From Pontibacterium granulatum (GTDB lineage: Bacteria > Pseudomonadota > Gammaproteobacteria > Pseudomonadales > Balneatricaceae): DNA of 64,000 bases. Positions 50,462 through 59,758 of this stretch are shown piece by piece. The stretch is taken from positions 124,001-188,000 of the forward strand of contig NZ_JASBRH010000005.1 in the NCBI RefSeq assembly GCF_029961155.1, given 5' to 3'. Both the position numbers and the translations under genes were made by a program. Under the pieces are notes generated by a model. It was given only the letters and a program-made list of their open reading frames with translations, was not told where the DNA came from and searched no databases. Every line of letters starts with the position of its first letter. The first letter of the stretch is position 1.

Positions 50462-52444
50462 ATGCAGTTAAAGGTTTCCCATAAGATAACCTTAGGTTTC
50501 ACCTTTCTGGTGCTGTCAATTATGTTGGTTGGCGGTGGCGGACTATGGGGGGCTGCCACGATCAGCCGTGGCCTGGATCAGGTTACCAATCAGTCCCTTC
50601 CAACCGTGTCAGGCAGTCTTAACCAGATGATCACGCTGCAGCAGGCTAACTTGGCGCTGCTGACGGTTTTATCTGACGACAAAGACAAAAAGCTACGTGC
50701 CGAGCAGAAGAAAGGCTTTGAAGAGCAGGTGCAGGTGTTCCAGGCTCGTTTGCAAGACCTGGGCACACAGTATGATCTCAATGACGAGCAGCGCACCCAG
50801 CTGCAGACCGCAGCAGAAACAGAGGCCAAGTTTACAAAAGCCGCGATGGATGCCATGACGTTGCACGAAGAGCAGTTAATGCTTGCCGAGCGTGTGCGTC
50901 AGAAGGAGAGTGGTTTCCAGCGCAAGATGGATACACTCAACACCTGGGGCCAGAAATACATCAGCAAAACCACAATCAGCGATCGGCTAACCCGTATTCG
51001 TGCTTTCATGCGCGCCGCTAACGCCCACCGTACGCAATTAATAAATTTCCACCAGAGTCAGGATATGCCCCGCCTCGATCGTGAGCTGACCAGTACCGAC
51101 GGTGAACTGACCAAGAGCCTTCAGGCTTTGGTCGCAATTGACCCGAGCGCCAAACGAATCAGTCGTCTGGTCGACGATCTGATTGCCGATCTATACGGCG
51201 ACAACGGTATGGTGGCGCTGTACCGGGAGGCCTACAACAAAGGCAACCTACTGACTAAACAGCTTGCGTCTACCGCCCAACTGCAGACCGAAGCACAGGC
51301 GGTTGTGGATGGGTTTATCACCGCATCGATGAATCAGGCGGCTGAACGTAAAGCGGAAGCCGATAACAGCTCCCAGATCACAGAAACCATGATTGTGGCG
51401 TTGCTGGTCGGTAACCTGATACTGGCGATTGTGATCGCAACACTGACCGTCCGCAGCATCCATCAGCCTTTGTCTGCAACCGTAACTAAGCTCATGTTGT
51501 TGGCAAAAGGCGATATGCGCACCAGCTTTGATGACGACCGTAAAGATGAATTCGGTGATCTGGGGCGTGCGCTGAACGAAGTGGTTGCAAACCTGCACGA
51601 CATTCTTGAAGAGATCGCCAACGGTTCTAAGCACCTGAGTGACGTGGCTGAAAGTAACGCTGTAACCAGTCGCCAGACCCATCGCGCGATGGGACAGCAA
51701 AGCGAACAGCTGACTATTACCGCCTCTGCATCCGAAGAGATGGAATCGATGGTGCAGGAAGTAAACCAGTTTGCGCGGACCACACTGGAAGCGGTGCAAA
51801 ACTGCGAGCAACTTAGCTTGGATGCCGACCAACACGTACAGCAAACCGTATCCAGCATTCGTCAGCAGGCAGATGATATCACCAAGGCGGTATCTCTAAG
51901 TGATCAGCTAAGCCAGTACAGCAACCAGATCGGCTCGATTCTGGACACGATTGGCGATATTGCCCAGCAGACAAACCTGCTGGCGTTGAACGCAGCCATT
52001 GAAGCGGCTCGGGCAGGTGAGCAAGGCCGCGGATTCGCCGTAGTCGCTGACGAAGTACGCGAGCTGGCACGCCGCACTCACCACTCGACCCAGGAAATTC
52101 AGGAGATGGTGGAAAATATGCAGTCCAGCATCACCAGCGTTGTCGAGGTAATGCAGCACAGCGTAGCGCAGACCGAGTCATGCGTGGAGTCCGCACATAG
52201 TTCACAGGACGCCCTGATGAAGATGAAGGATGCCGTTGCCAATATTCGCAGTATGAGCACCCACATCACAGAAGCGACCAGCCAGCAGAACCAGGCGGTA
52301 GAGGAGATGGCGCGTACACTTGAACAGATCAACTCCGCCGCCAGCGAAACCGCAAACGGTGCCGAGAAAGTCTCCAATCACAGTGACGATCTGCTGCAGA
52401 TCTCCACCCAACAGAAAGAGCTGATCAGCCGCTTCACCGTCTAA
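50462..52444 (+). CDS. methyl-accepting chemotaxis protein
   Basis: A 660-residue transmembrane chemoreceptor. Helix 1 lies near the N-terminus (residues 10-30), followed by a large helical periplasmic sensor (about 35-310), helix 2 (about 312-335) and a HAMP region ([20 protein letters not shown]). The long cytoplasmic coiled coil has the hairpin tip [40 protein letters not shown] next to it, and Glu/Gln methylation-type sites. It signals through CheA/CheW. The ligand is unknown; the sensor is all-helical, of four-helix-bundle type. There is no C-terminal CheR-docking pentapeptide. It is monocistronic. Confidence 0.95.
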   Translation: MQLKVSHKITLGFTFLVLSIMLVGGGGLWGAATISRGLDQVTNQSLPTVSGSLNQMITLQQANLALLTVLSDDKDKKLRAEQKKGFEEQVQVFQARLQDLGTQYDLNDEQRTQLQTAAETEAKFTKAAMDAMTLHEEQLMLAERVRQKESGFQRKMDTLNTWGQKYISKTTISDRLTRIRAFMRAANAHRTQLINFHQSQDMPRLDRELTSTDGELTKSLQALVAIDPSAKRISRLVDDLIADLYGDNGMVALYREAYNKGNLLTKQLASTAQLQTEAQAVVDGFITASMNQAAERKAEADNSSQITETMIVALLVGNLILAIVIATLTVRSIHQPLSATVTKLMLLAKGDMRTSFDDDRKDEFGDLGRALNEVVANLHDILEEIANGSKHLSDVAESNAVTSRQTHRAMGQQSEQLTITASASEEMESMVQEVNQFARTTLEAVQNCEQLSLDADQHVQQTVSSIRQQADDITKAVSLSDQLSQYSNQIGSILDTIGDIAQQTNLLALNAAIEAARAGEQGRGFAVVADEVRELARRTHHSTQEIQEMVENMQSSITSVVEVMQHSVAQTESCVESAHSSQDALMKMKDAVANIRSMSTHITEATSQQNQAVEEMARTLEQINSAASETANGAEKVSNHSDDLLQISTQQKELISRFTV

Positions 52445-52653
52445 TCCCCCAAACCTTCAGTCCAGTTGTTTTCCTAATTTGCTACTTTGCAAGGGGAAAC
52501 AACTGGTACTAAAGGTTAATCATCCCTGTCACTACAGTTTATAAATCGCATAACCATATACTCGAATGTATCGCGTATACTTTCTCGCGCTCATCGCTGC
52601 GTCGTGCTGAATCGCCTGCAGCCTGTCGAACTTTCTGAATTGGAGCACCACCT

Positions 52654-53685
52654 ATGTCCACCTCACAACTGCGGGCGTTTATGGATAAGAACGCTTTTAA
52701 AGAGTGGTTTTCGATGATTATGCCGGGGCTCTTGCTCTGTTTTGTGGTGGGTATGGCGGCTAAGTTTGTCTCTGAACACTACGGTGGCCCGACAATTCTT
52801 TACGCGCTGCTCATGGGGATGTCACTCAACTACTTGTCCGTAGAGGGGCGTTGCGCGCCGGGTATTCAGTTTGCTGCCAAGTCAATCCTGCGCTTTGGTA
52901 TCGCGCTTCTTGGTGCGCGTATTACGTTTGAGCAGTTGATGGGGCTGGGTATTACACCCATCGCCATCGTCTTGGCTGGCGTACCGGCAACGATCTTTTT
53001 TGGTGTGCTCTGTGGTCGCTGGTTGGGGCTGAGCAAAAACCAGAGCATCCTGTCCGGTGCATCCGTCGGTATCTGTGGCGCATCCGCTGCACTGGCTGTT
53101 TCCGCCGTACTGCCCCAGAACAAAGAGTCTGAGAAACACCTGATCTTCACCGTGATTGGTGTAACGGCGCTCAGTACGGTCGCAATGATCGCGTATCCGC
53201 TGGTTGTTACCAGCCTTAACCTGAACCCCGATGAAAGCGGTATCTTTCTCGGTGCCACCATCCACGACGTTGCGCAGGTAGTGGGTGCCGGTTACATGAT
53301 GTCCGACGAGATTGGTGACGTTGCTACCTTTACCAAGCTCCTGCGGGTCGCGGCACTGGTGCCGGTGGTCGTAGTGATCTCTATTCTTGTCGCTCGCAAA
53401 GCGGAAATGACTACCGATGGCAGGTCAAAGCTGCCTCTGCCGGGGTTTCTTGTTGCGTTTGTAATTATCGTGACCATCAACAGCGCAGTTGCCGTACCGG
53501 AGGTCGTAACGACCGGAATGAGCGAGTTGTCACGCTGGTGCCTGATCATCGCGATGGTGGGGCTGGGTATGAAAGCCTCGTTCAAAGAGCTGGCGACGAT
53601 GGGCTGGAAGCCGATTGCGCTGCTGGTGGCTGAAACCGTGTTCCTTGCTGCGCTGGTCGCAATCTGGCTTATCTGCGCTCGCTAA
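52654..53685 (+). CDS. YeiH/UPF0324 family putative sulfate exporter
   Basis: A 343-residue membrane protein with about ten hydrophobic segments, of the UPF0324 (YeiH) family. Signature regions are RFGIALLGARITFEQLMGLG, ILSGASVGICGASAALAVSA and FLGATIHDVAQVVGAGYMMS. Members next to sulfonate-degradation genes are proposed sulfate exporters, though proof is limited. No sulfonate lyase is adjacent here. GGAG lies upstream of ATG. With SoeABC and the TauE/SafE permeases it adds to the sulfur theme of the window. Confidence 0.88.
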   Translation: MSTSQLRAFMDKNAFKEWFSMIMPGLLLCFVVGMAAKFVSEHYGGPTILYALLMGMSLNYLSVEGRCAPGIQFAAKSILRFGIALLGARITFEQLMGLGITPIAIVLAGVPATIFFGVLCGRWLGLSKNQSILSGASVGICGASAALAVSAVLPQNKESEKHLIFTVIGVTALSTVAMIAYPLVVTSLNLNPDESGIFLGATIHDVAQVVGAGYMMSDEIGDVATFTKLLRVAALVPVVVVISILVARKAEMTTDGRSKLPLPGFLVAFVIIVTINSAVAVPEVVTTGMSELSRWCLIIAMVGLGMKASFKELATMGWKPIALLVAETVFLAALVAIWLICAR

Positions 53686-53734
53686 GTTCTCTCAGGGCCT
53701 GTTTTGCAGGCCCGCCTCTTCCTCAAGCCCCTTA

Positions 53735-53896
53735 AACTATGCAGATTTGGCCCGACAGGGAGATATTGCCGTGTCGTTAGGCGATCCGAATAAGGCCGAA
53801 TCGCGTTACGGGATCCGCGCAGAAGTAGATTTGGGCAAGGGGCTCCGTAAGACGTTAGAAGCGTTGTGTGACACTCAAACCAGTCTCGTAAGTTAG
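53735..53896 (+). pseudogene. C-terminal remnant of an NAD-dependent epimerase-like gene
   Basis: The plus-strand frame ending at TAG (53894-53896) contains RQGDIAVSLGDPNKAE, then GIRAEVDLGKGLRKTLEAL, which has the shape of the C-terminus of GalE-type sugar epimerases (RPGDIA--ADPSKA-ELGW-AE--L---RDTW). There is no start codon or N-terminal part; the upstream DNA is the end of the YeiH gene and a GGGCCTG/CAGGCCC hairpin. It is a decayed gene end if the likeness is real. Confidence 0.4.
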
Positions 53897-54148
53897 GCGG
53901 TTACATCCGAAAGTAAGCGCCTTAGCCATCGACACATCGGATCGTTGTGATAGCGCTCGTGCCAGTAAAGATTGAACTGGGTCGGTGGCAACGCCATCTC
54001 CGTCGGCAACGGTTGTATCGTTACGTCATGCCCTTTAGCAACCATGTGGGCGATGATCTCCGGGATCGCTACAAGCAGATCACTGCTTTCACAGAAATAG
54101 GCGGCAGGCGTGAAGTTGGGCAGTCGTGTTGGTTCAGGTGAGGGGATG
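53893..54148 (-). pseudogene. C-terminal remnant of a LysR-type regulator, frameshifted
   Basis: On the minus strand the DNA encodes LPNFTPAAYFCESSDLLVAI, then PEIIAHMVAKGHDVTIQPLP, TEMALPP, and, after a change of reading frame near 53975, QFNLYWHERYHNDPMCRWLR ending in LLSDVTA and TAA (53893-53895). This is the typical end of a LysR substrate-binding domain, including the LYWHERYHNDP motif. An in-frame TGA near 54150 closes it upstream and no DNA-binding domain is present. Thus it is a truncated and frameshifted relic, oriented away from the flavodoxin-like gene it may once have regulated. Confidence 0.65.
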
Positions 54149-54311
54149 TAGATTCAGTTTGTGCATGATGGATATGTTTATTATGCATTTTGTGAATCTG
54201 GTAGCCGTAGATATCCTTCTGCACATCGATTGAAAAACAACGGAAACCGCAACGAAGAGACCCCGCGCTTATGCATGGGTTCCCTAAACGGAATATACGG
54301 AGTGCAGTTAC

Positions 54312-54893
54312 ATGTCCAAAACGCTCAAAATCGCAGTTGCCTATCATAGCGGCTATGGCCACACCGAAGCGATTGCAAAGTCCGTTGCCAAAGGTGCGGA
54401 GCAGGGTGGAGCCGAGGTGGCGTTGGTATCTGTTGCAGACCTGGATGAACTCAACTGGGACATCCTAAACAATGCGGATGCGATCATCTTTGGCAGCCCA
54501 ACCTACATGGGCAGTGTTAGCGGCCAGTTTAAGACCTTTATGGATGCCAGCTCCAAAGTCTGGTTCGAGCAGGGTTGGAAGGACAAGCTGGCCGCTGGTT
54601 TCACCGTATCGGCGTCCCAGAGTGGTGATAAGCTAAATACGCTGGTGCAGATGAGCATCTACGCAGCCCAGCAGGGCATGATCTGGGCAGGCACCGGTAT
54701 GATGCCGGGTAACAACAGCAGTGCTGGCAGCGTCGAAGATCAGAACCGTCTGGGCAGCTTCCTGGGTTTAATGGCCCAGGCGAATGCCGATGAAGGCGCA
54801 GATGTATCCCCTCCAGCCACAGACCACCGCACTGCAGAGGCTTTTGGACAGCGCATCGCCGAAGCCGCTGAACGCTGGCACAAGCCTGAATAA
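54312..54893 (+). CDS. flavodoxin/WrbA-like NAD(P)H-dependent FMN reductase family protein
   Basis: A 193-residue flavodoxin-fold protein. The FMN phosphate loop is HSGYGHTEAIAKSVAKGAEQ, and flavin contacts appear in GSPTYMGSVSGQFKTFMD and SASQSGDKLNTL. Proteins of this type reduce quinones by two electrons or carry electrons, in the cytoplasm. A decayed LysR gene lies divergently upstream. The length is close to WrbA, but the C-terminus differs, so I do not use that symbol. Confidence 0.88.
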   Translation: MSKTLKIAVAYHSGYGHTEAIAKSVAKGAEQGGAEVALVSVADLDELNWDILNNADAIIFGSPTYMGSVSGQFKTFMDASSKVWFEQGWKDKLAAGFTVSASQSGDKLNTLVQMSIYAAQQGMIWAGTGMMPGNNSSAGSVEDQNRLGSFLGLMAQANADEGADVSPPATDHRTAEAFGQRIAEAAERWHKPE

Positions 54894-54972
54894 TCCAGAT
54901 CGCCAGCGTTTGCCAAGCCTTACACCGGGAACGTCGTTTCCCGGTTTTTCCGTTTATTGAGGATAAGTATTT

Positions 54973-56175
54973 GTGACGATAACCGTTAGACGCCTGACAG
55001 TTCTATTGGCCATGTTGGTTGCTGTGACTCCGTTAGCAATCGATATGTACCTGCCCGCAATGCAGATGATGGCAACAGACCTTGAAACACCCATTCATCG
55101 CGTGGAACTGTCGGTCAGCGGCTTTTTACTGGGGTTTGCGATGGGGCAGATTTCAGGCGGCAGCTTGTCTGACCGTTGGGGGCGAAAACCAGCGGTTGCC
55201 TTGGGGCTTGGGATTTTTGCATTCACCAGCATTGCACTGATCTGGGTTGATACCATCGAAAGTTTGTTGGTGTTGCGGGTAATACAAGCAATCGGCGGGG
55301 GGATTGCCGTGGTGAACTCGTCGGCAGTGGTACGGGATCTTTACAGTGGCAAAGATATGGCACGCATCCTGTCGATGATCGCCATGGTGATGATGACAGC
55401 ACCGCTGCTCGCACCCATGCTGGGGGCCTTTTTGGCAACGGTGGGTGGTTGGCGTTTGATCTTCGCAGCACTTGCCGGGTATGCGATTCTGGTGGGGATT
55501 CTGTTTTTGTGGCACGTGCCGGAAAGCAACAAACGCGATGCGAAATCACCGGGGATGATCGCAGCGTATCTTAGGATTGTCCGCCATCGTCAGGCAATGG
55601 CCTACATACTGGTGTTGTCATTCGCGTTTAGCGGCATGTTTGCGTTTATTACCGCCGCGCCGTTTACCTACCTTGAGCATTTCGGTGTGGGGGTTGAGAT
55701 TTTTCCGTTTCTGTTTGGTGCAAACATTATAACGATGATGCTGTTCAACCGGATCAATGTTCGACTGCTCAGCCGCTGTTCGCCCAACACATTGATGACG
55801 GCAGGTGTCTGCGTACAGTGCGTAGCCGGGGCGGGGCTACTCGTGGCAAGTATGGCGGATGCTCCTCTATGGTCCGTTGTTGTGTGCAATATGTTGTTTG
55901 TGGGTGTTCTGGGCCTGATTGCTGCCAATGCGACCGCCAGTTGCTTGCAGTTTTTCCCTGACATCAGCGCCAGTGCGAATGCTGTTATCGGCGTGGTTGA
56001 GTTTTGTATGGGCGCCTTGGTGGGTCTTATGTGGGCACGGATGCACGACGGCACGCTGGTACCTATCGCATCGGTGATGTTCGGGTGTGCGCTTTTAGCC
56101 CTGTTTTCGTTCTTTGTAATAGGCAGCAAACAAAGGTTACAACCTGAACCAATTTCATCGTCGATACAGTCCTGA
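54973..56175 (+). CDS. Bcr/CflA-type multidrug efflux MFS transporter
   Basis: A 400-residue, 12-helix drug:H+ antiporter. It starts with GTG after GAGGATAAG. Family features are AIDMYLPAMQMM in helix 1, the motif A loop GGSLSDRWGRKPAVALG, and motif C-like RVIQAIGGGIAVVNSSAVVRDLYSG, read in two blocks. It follows the flavodoxin-like gene by 79 bases in the same orientation. Substrates are unknown; relatives export bicyclomycin, sulfonamides or cysteine pathway compounds. Confidence 0.9.
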   Translation: MTITVRRLTVLLAMLVAVTPLAIDMYLPAMQMMATDLETPIHRVELSVSGFLLGFAMGQISGGSLSDRWGRKPAVALGLGIFAFTSIALIWVDTIESLLVLRVIQAIGGGIAVVNSSAVVRDLYSGKDMARILSMIAMVMMTAPLLAPMLGAFLATVGGWRLIFAALAGYAILVGILFLWHVPESNKRDAKSPGMIAAYLRIVRHRQAMAYILVLSFAFSGMFAFITAAPFTYLEHFGVGVEIFPFLFGANIITMMLFNRINVRLLSRCSPNTLMTAGVCVQCVAGAGLLVASMADAPLWSVVVCNMLFVGVLGLIAANATASCLQFFPDISASANAVIGVVEFCMGALVGLMWARMHDGTLVPIASVMFGCALLALFSFFVIGSKQRLQPEPISSSIQS

Positions 56176-56178
56176 CAA

Positions 56179-56206
56179 TGATCTGTATCCCGTAGCGGCG
56201 CGTAAA
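56179..56206 (+). promoter_or_regulatory. ECF-type promoter upstream of the DUF2878 gene
   Basis: -35 TGATCT (56179-56184), a 16-bp spacer, then CGTAAA (56201-56206). It shares its pattern with three other sites in the cluster and resembles the promoter of RpoE/ChrR-type ECF sigma factors. The predicted start point is about 45 bases before the DUF2878 start codon, leaving room for the GGAG ribosome-binding site. Confidence 0.7.
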
Positions 56207-56258
56207 CCTGATTGTAAAAACAACATAAAAACCCGCCGCCGGGTACGGAGCTCACAGT

Positions 56259-56795
56259 ATGTTTTTCACCGGTCTAACACAGATTTTCTGGGTGAATCTG
56301 GTCGGATTTCAGATGGTGTGGTGGCTGAGTATTTTGGGGCGCGATACCACGCAAAGCATAATTTTCCTGTTGCTTGTTATTCATCTGATGCTTCACGCAC
56401 GTCCACGCCATGAACTAAAAGTGGTGATTATCTGCGGGATATTAGGGTACGCCATTGACACCGCACTGACCTATGCCGGTGTATTCGTGTTCAAGGAGCA
56501 CGGCGGAGGTGTTTACCTGCCGCCACTCTGGTTGTTACTGCTGTGGTTTGGGTTCTCCGCTACGTTGCGCCAGAGTCTGGTGTTCTTCGTTGATAAGCTG
56601 CCGCTTGCTTCGGTTTGTGGTGCGATTGCGGGGAGTCTGACCTATTTGGCCGCGGTCAATTTGGGTGCCGTGCAATTGGGGTATTCAACGCACACATCCG
56701 CGTACTTGATTGCTGTGATTTGGGCCATTCTTTTCCCGTTTTTGGTGTGGCTAAGTGACCGTTTGGGGGAGTTTCATGTCGTTAAGCATACCTAG
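56259..56795 (+). CDS. DUF2878 family membrane protein
   Basis: A 178-residue inner-membrane protein with about five or six helices and the DUF2878 pattern: WVNLVGFQMVWWLSILG, GYAIDTALTYAGVFVF, and PPLWLLLLWFGFSATLRQSL. The family is of unknown function but recurs in clusters with Cfa, DUF1365 and chalcone-isomerase-like genes, as here. Its 3' end overlaps the next gene (start at 56776), indicating coupling. Confidence 0.88.
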   Translation: MFFTGLTQIFWVNLVGFQMVWWLSILGRDTTQSIIFLLLVIHLMLHARPRHELKVVIICGILGYAIDTALTYAGVFVFKEHGGGVYLPPLWLLLLWFGFSATLRQSLVFFVDKLPLASVCGAIAGSLTYLAAVNLGAVQLGYSTHTSAYLIAVIWAILFPFLVWLSDRLGEFHVVKHT

Positions 56796-57300
56796 GGGTA
56801 TGAGATTTTTGGCAACGTGCACAATTGTCTTAATGGTGTTCGGTAATAACGCACATGCACAACTAACCCCGCCAAACGACTACAAACAAGTAGGCGCGGC
56901 TAAGTTACGTGTGCTTTGGTTTGATATTTACGATGCCGAGTTAAGCAGTCCCGATGGTCGGTTTTCACGTATCACAGGCCCACTTATGCTGAAACTGACC
57001 TATCTTAGAGATATTAAAAAGAAGAAATTGCTTGAGGAAACAGCGAACCAGTTACGTGCGATTGAGCCGCCACGGGTTCAAATTTGGCTGAATCAATTGG
57101 AAAGGATCTGGCCGGAAATAAATCGGGGAGATCATCTTGCTTTCTATCTGGATGCGGAAGGATTTGGGCATTTCTACTTCAATGAGCATTACGTCGGATC
57201 GATCAACGACGCGCGCTTCGGAAAAGCTTTTATAAGCATTTGGTTGGGCCAAAACAGCGACTATCCGGAGCTCGCCAGAAAGCTGAGGGGGGAATCGTAA
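56776..57300 (+). CDS. chalcone isomerase-like exported protein
   Basis: A 174-residue protein with a Sec signal (LATCTIVLMVFGNNAHAQ) and a chalcone-isomerase-like domain. Family positions are KQVGAAKLRVLWFDIYDAEL, LMLKLTYLRDIKKKKLLEET and a final RFGKAFISIWLG. The fold binds fatty acids in several homologues, so a periplasmic lipid-linked role is plausible. The start at 56776 follows GGGGGAG at 6 bases; an upstream ATG at 56755 would spoil the signal. It overlaps the DUF2878 gene. Confidence 0.85.
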   Translation: MSLSIPRGMRFLATCTIVLMVFGNNAHAQLTPPNDYKQVGAAKLRVLWFDIYDAELSSPDGRFSRITGPLMLKLTYLRDIKKKKLLEETANQLRAIEPPRVQIWLNQLERIWPEINRGDHLAFYLDAEGFGHFYFNEHYVGSINDARFGKAFISIWLGQNSDYPELARKLRGES

Positions 57301-57301
57301 T

Positions 57302-57739
57302 ATGCTCACTCGTTTGGAAGCTTTCATCTCTGGAATGGTATTTTTGATGCCAGGGTTTACGACGCCTATTAACACCATGCCTGAGGAGATGCCCGCGCAT
57401 TGGACGCCTACACGCTATGTTGAACAGCTTTTGGGTAGCGGAAGGGATGACTTAAAGCTTTGTGCCAATCATCAGAATAGGGAAACCACAAACAAGCCAT
57501 TCTCGGTTCGGCTGCCCATCGAAAGTGGAATGGGAGAGATCGTTCATAAAGACTGGCAGTATTTTATTCTCGATTCGACTACCGCCAGTAGTCTGAATTT
57601 CGGCGGACTAAGTACTCCACCTGAAGGACATCGTTGGCGTATCACCAAACGTTACATCACTGATCATCATGGGCCCGGTGAGCATTGCCTAAACCCATTA
57701 CAATCGCCTTGGATCAACAAACCCTCATATGTGATGTAG
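57302..57739 (+). CDS. hypothetical protein
   Basis: A 145-residue protein starting one base after the preceding stop. The N-terminus is mildly hydrophobic (FISGMVFLMPGFTTPI) and may be a signal or anchor; there is no lipobox. Three cysteines and several histidines are present. I do not recognise the family. In related clusters this place is often taken by a DUF3833 lipoprotein, but I cannot see that domain here, so a degraded or unrelated gene is possible. Confidence 0.55.
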   Translation: MLTRLEAFISGMVFLMPGFTTPINTMPEEMPAHWTPTRYVEQLLGSGRDDLKLCANHQNRETTNKPFSVRLPIESGMGEIVHKDWQYFILDSTTASSLNFGGLSTPPEGHRWRITKRYITDHHGPGEHCLNPLQSPWINKPSYVM

Positions 57740-57740
57740 C

Positions 57741-57767
57741 TGATCCAATCGTACCCGGCAGCGTATA
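57741..57767 (+). promoter_or_regulatory. ECF-type promoter of the SDR gene
   Basis: -35 TGATCC (57741-57746), a 15-bp spacer, then CGTATA (57762-57767). The predicted start point (about 57774) lies beyond the ATG at 57769, so translation would begin at the ATG at 57778 on an almost leaderless mRNA. Confidence 0.65.
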
Positions 57768-57777
57768 AATGGGTACT

Positions 57778-58572
57778 ATGAAAAACAACTCCTCATCCTC
57801 AAAGCTTCCCTGGAAACGTACCTGGATTACGGGCGCGGGACGAGGTATAGGTGCGGCGTTGGCTCATGGACTGTGCTGGGCTGGCGTAGACGTATATGCT
57901 TCGGCGCGATCTGAAGACCAGTTGCAGCGCTTAAAGTCAGATCTCAGCGACGCGCCGGGTCGGATTCATCCTTGCCCGCTAGATATCTGTGACATCGAAC
58001 AGGTTGAACGTTTGGCTTCGGACTGGGACAACACTAATCTTTGGCCCGATCTGGTAGTCCTGAATGCAGGAACACATGATCCTTTCCCGGCAGCGGACTT
58101 TACCGCGTTTCGTACCATGCAGCTGATCGAAACCAACGTCGGTGGTACTCTAAACTGTCTTGAGCCTGTTTTACGGCACTTCATGCAGCAAAACCATGGT
58201 CATATCGCCGTGATGGCTTCGGTTGCCGGATACCGGGGCTTGCCCACTGCGGCCGCGTATGGGGCCAGCAAAGCTGCACTGATTAATCTGTGTGAAGCAT
58301 TGCACTTAGACCTTAAAGGAACAAACGTAAAACTTCAGATGATCTGCCCGGGCTTTGTACGCACACCGCTTACCGACAAGAACGAGTTCAAGATGCCCGC
58401 ACTGATGGAGCCGGAGGATGCTGCAGAACGCATTCTCGAAGGGTTATCCAGCAATCGTTTTGAGATCACCTTTCCTAAACGGTTCGTTTATTGGTTGAAG
58501 CTGCTTCGATTGTTACCGTACAACTGGTACTTTGGCCTTGTCGCAAAAGCTACCGGTACGGGAAAAGGGTGA
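57778..58572 (+). CDS. short-chain dehydrogenase/reductase
   Basis: A 264-residue classical SDR. The nucleotide-binding TGAGRGIGAALAHGL (residues 15-29), the LNAG structural motif, the catalytic Ser in MASVAGYRG, and the YGASK pair (Tyr-x3-Lys) are all present. It is cytoplasmic, with a C-terminal hydrophobic patch that may contact membrane. The start at 57778 is chosen because the promoter motif just upstream would exclude the ATG at 57769. Together with the NTF2-like gene that overlaps its stop by one base (TGATG), it forms a two-gene unit of the stress cluster. Confidence 0.9.
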   Translation: MKNNSSSSKLPWKRTWITGAGRGIGAALAHGLCWAGVDVYASARSEDQLQRLKSDLSDAPGRIHPCPLDICDIEQVERLASDWDNTNLWPDLVVLNAGTHDPFPAADFTAFRTMQLIETNVGGTLNCLEPVLRHFMQQNHGHIAVMASVAGYRGLPTAAAYGASKAALINLCEALHLDLKGTNVKLQMICPGFVRTPLTDKNEFKMPALMEPEDAAERILEGLSSNRFEITFPKRFVYWLKLLRLLPYNWYFGLVAKATGTGKG

Positions 58573-59045
58573 TGGATACGATGGCAGAGACAACGATTAC
58601 GCAAACCGAATCGGGGCCGTTGCATGCATACGCAGATACACTTGGATCGCTGAACGCGCATAACCTCGCCTCATTAAGCGAGCAGCTGGCCGTCAATGTA
58701 GTATTTACCGATCCATTTCATCGTGTACAGGGTCGAGACCGGTTTATCACCATCATGGACGATATGTTCCAACGTCTCGATAACGTTGGATTCAAAATAC
58801 ACCAGGTCACTCCTAATCCGGCGCCAACGAGTGGCGGCTTTCTATACTGGACGTTTGCCGCTGAGAATAAGCTCACCGGTAGGTTCAGTTTTGAAGGCGT
58901 CAGCCGAATCGAAATGGATCAGCAGGGGCTGATATCACGCCATGAAGATTACTGGGACAGTGCCGAACTGTATCGACGCATCCCGGGACTTAAAGTGCTG
59001 TTTAATTGGTTGCGTAAACGCTCAGCGACCAGCATCGAACCTTAA
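58572..59045 (+). CDS. nuclear transport factor 2-like (SnoaL) protein
   Basis: A 157-residue NTF2-fold protein. A typical cone-shaped alpha+beta barrel pattern is visible: LGSLNAHNLASLSEQLA, VVFTDPFHRVQGRDRFI and ISRHEDYWDSAELYRRIPGL. Such domains bind hydrophobic ligands or act as small isomerases. Its ATG overlaps the SDR stop (TGATG) and GGAAAAGGG precedes it, so the two genes are translationally coupled. It is a standard member of ECF/ChrR-type clusters. Confidence 0.87.
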   Translation: MDTMAETTITQTESGPLHAYADTLGSLNAHNLASLSEQLAVNVVFTDPFHRVQGRDRFITIMDDMFQRLDNVGFKIHQVTPNPAPTSGGFLYWTFAAENKLTGRFSFEGVSRIEMDQQGLISRHEDYWDSAELYRRIPGLKVLFNWLRKRSATSIEP

Positions 59046-59083
59046 AGGTTGAGCCCTCAGTGAAGTGAAACATGGGCCCGCAA

Positions 59084-59554
59084 TCACTTAGTCCAGTCAT
59101 TCGATACACGTATGGCGATCACTTCTCCGCTGGCGCAACACCTGTTGTCACTGTACACGTCACACTCAACAACGATCTTTCGTTCATCTATTTCCTGCAC
59201 CTCTGCATGCAGCTCAACTTCCTTATCAAGCCTGGAAGGGTGCTTGTAGCGTACTTTCAACTGACCGGTGACATACCAGATCAATTCGCCGGTCCCGATC
59301 TTCCGTTCTTCCAATTGGTATGCCTTGGCGATTGCAGTGCAGATACAGTGGCAGTCAATCAGCGTGGCAATAATCCCGCCGTTGAGATATTCCTTGGGGC
59401 CCGCACTATGGTGGTGTGACGGCTGAAAATGACAGATTGAACGATTACGCTTGCTCCAGTAACTTTTGATGCGAAGTCCGATATTGTTATGCGGCCCGCA
59501 ACCAAAACAATGGTTATGAGGAATAAGATCCTGGAAAGCAGTGTGTTGTGACAT
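59084..59554 (-). CDS. PaaI-type hotdog thioesterase family protein
   Basis: A 156-residue hotdog-fold protein: HNHCFGCGPHNNIGLRIKSYW at the front in two blocks, YLNGGIIATLIDCHCICTA for the central helix with the catalytic-type Asp, and KVRYKHPSRLDKEVELHAEV in the sheet. These enzymes hydrolyse acyl-CoA esters. GGAGG lies before the ATG. It is convergent with the NTF2-like gene and not obviously part of the sigma-dependent unit. Confidence 0.88.
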   Translation of the reverse strand: MSQHTAFQDLIPHNHCFGCGPHNNIGLRIKSYWSKRNRSICHFQPSHHHSAGPKEYLNGGIIATLIDCHCICTAIAKAYQLEERKIGTGELIWYVTGQLKVRYKHPSRLDKEVELHAEVQEIDERKIVVECDVYSDNRCCASGEVIAIRVSNDWTK

Positions 59555-59758
59555 GATACGCCTCCTGGTGACGAACGCAGCGGAGGCTTGAGCTGATTGA
59601 GTGCAGCGCGCTCTCCATGAGAGGCTTGCAGTTTGATACTGACAAGAAGTTCAATAGCGCAGCAGGACCGCTGCATCGCGTGTTAACTGCCTTAAAGTAT
59701 GGATCAGCCCGCCGGTAACCACTAGCTGCAGGCTTAACAACAGTATTGGAATAACCCG

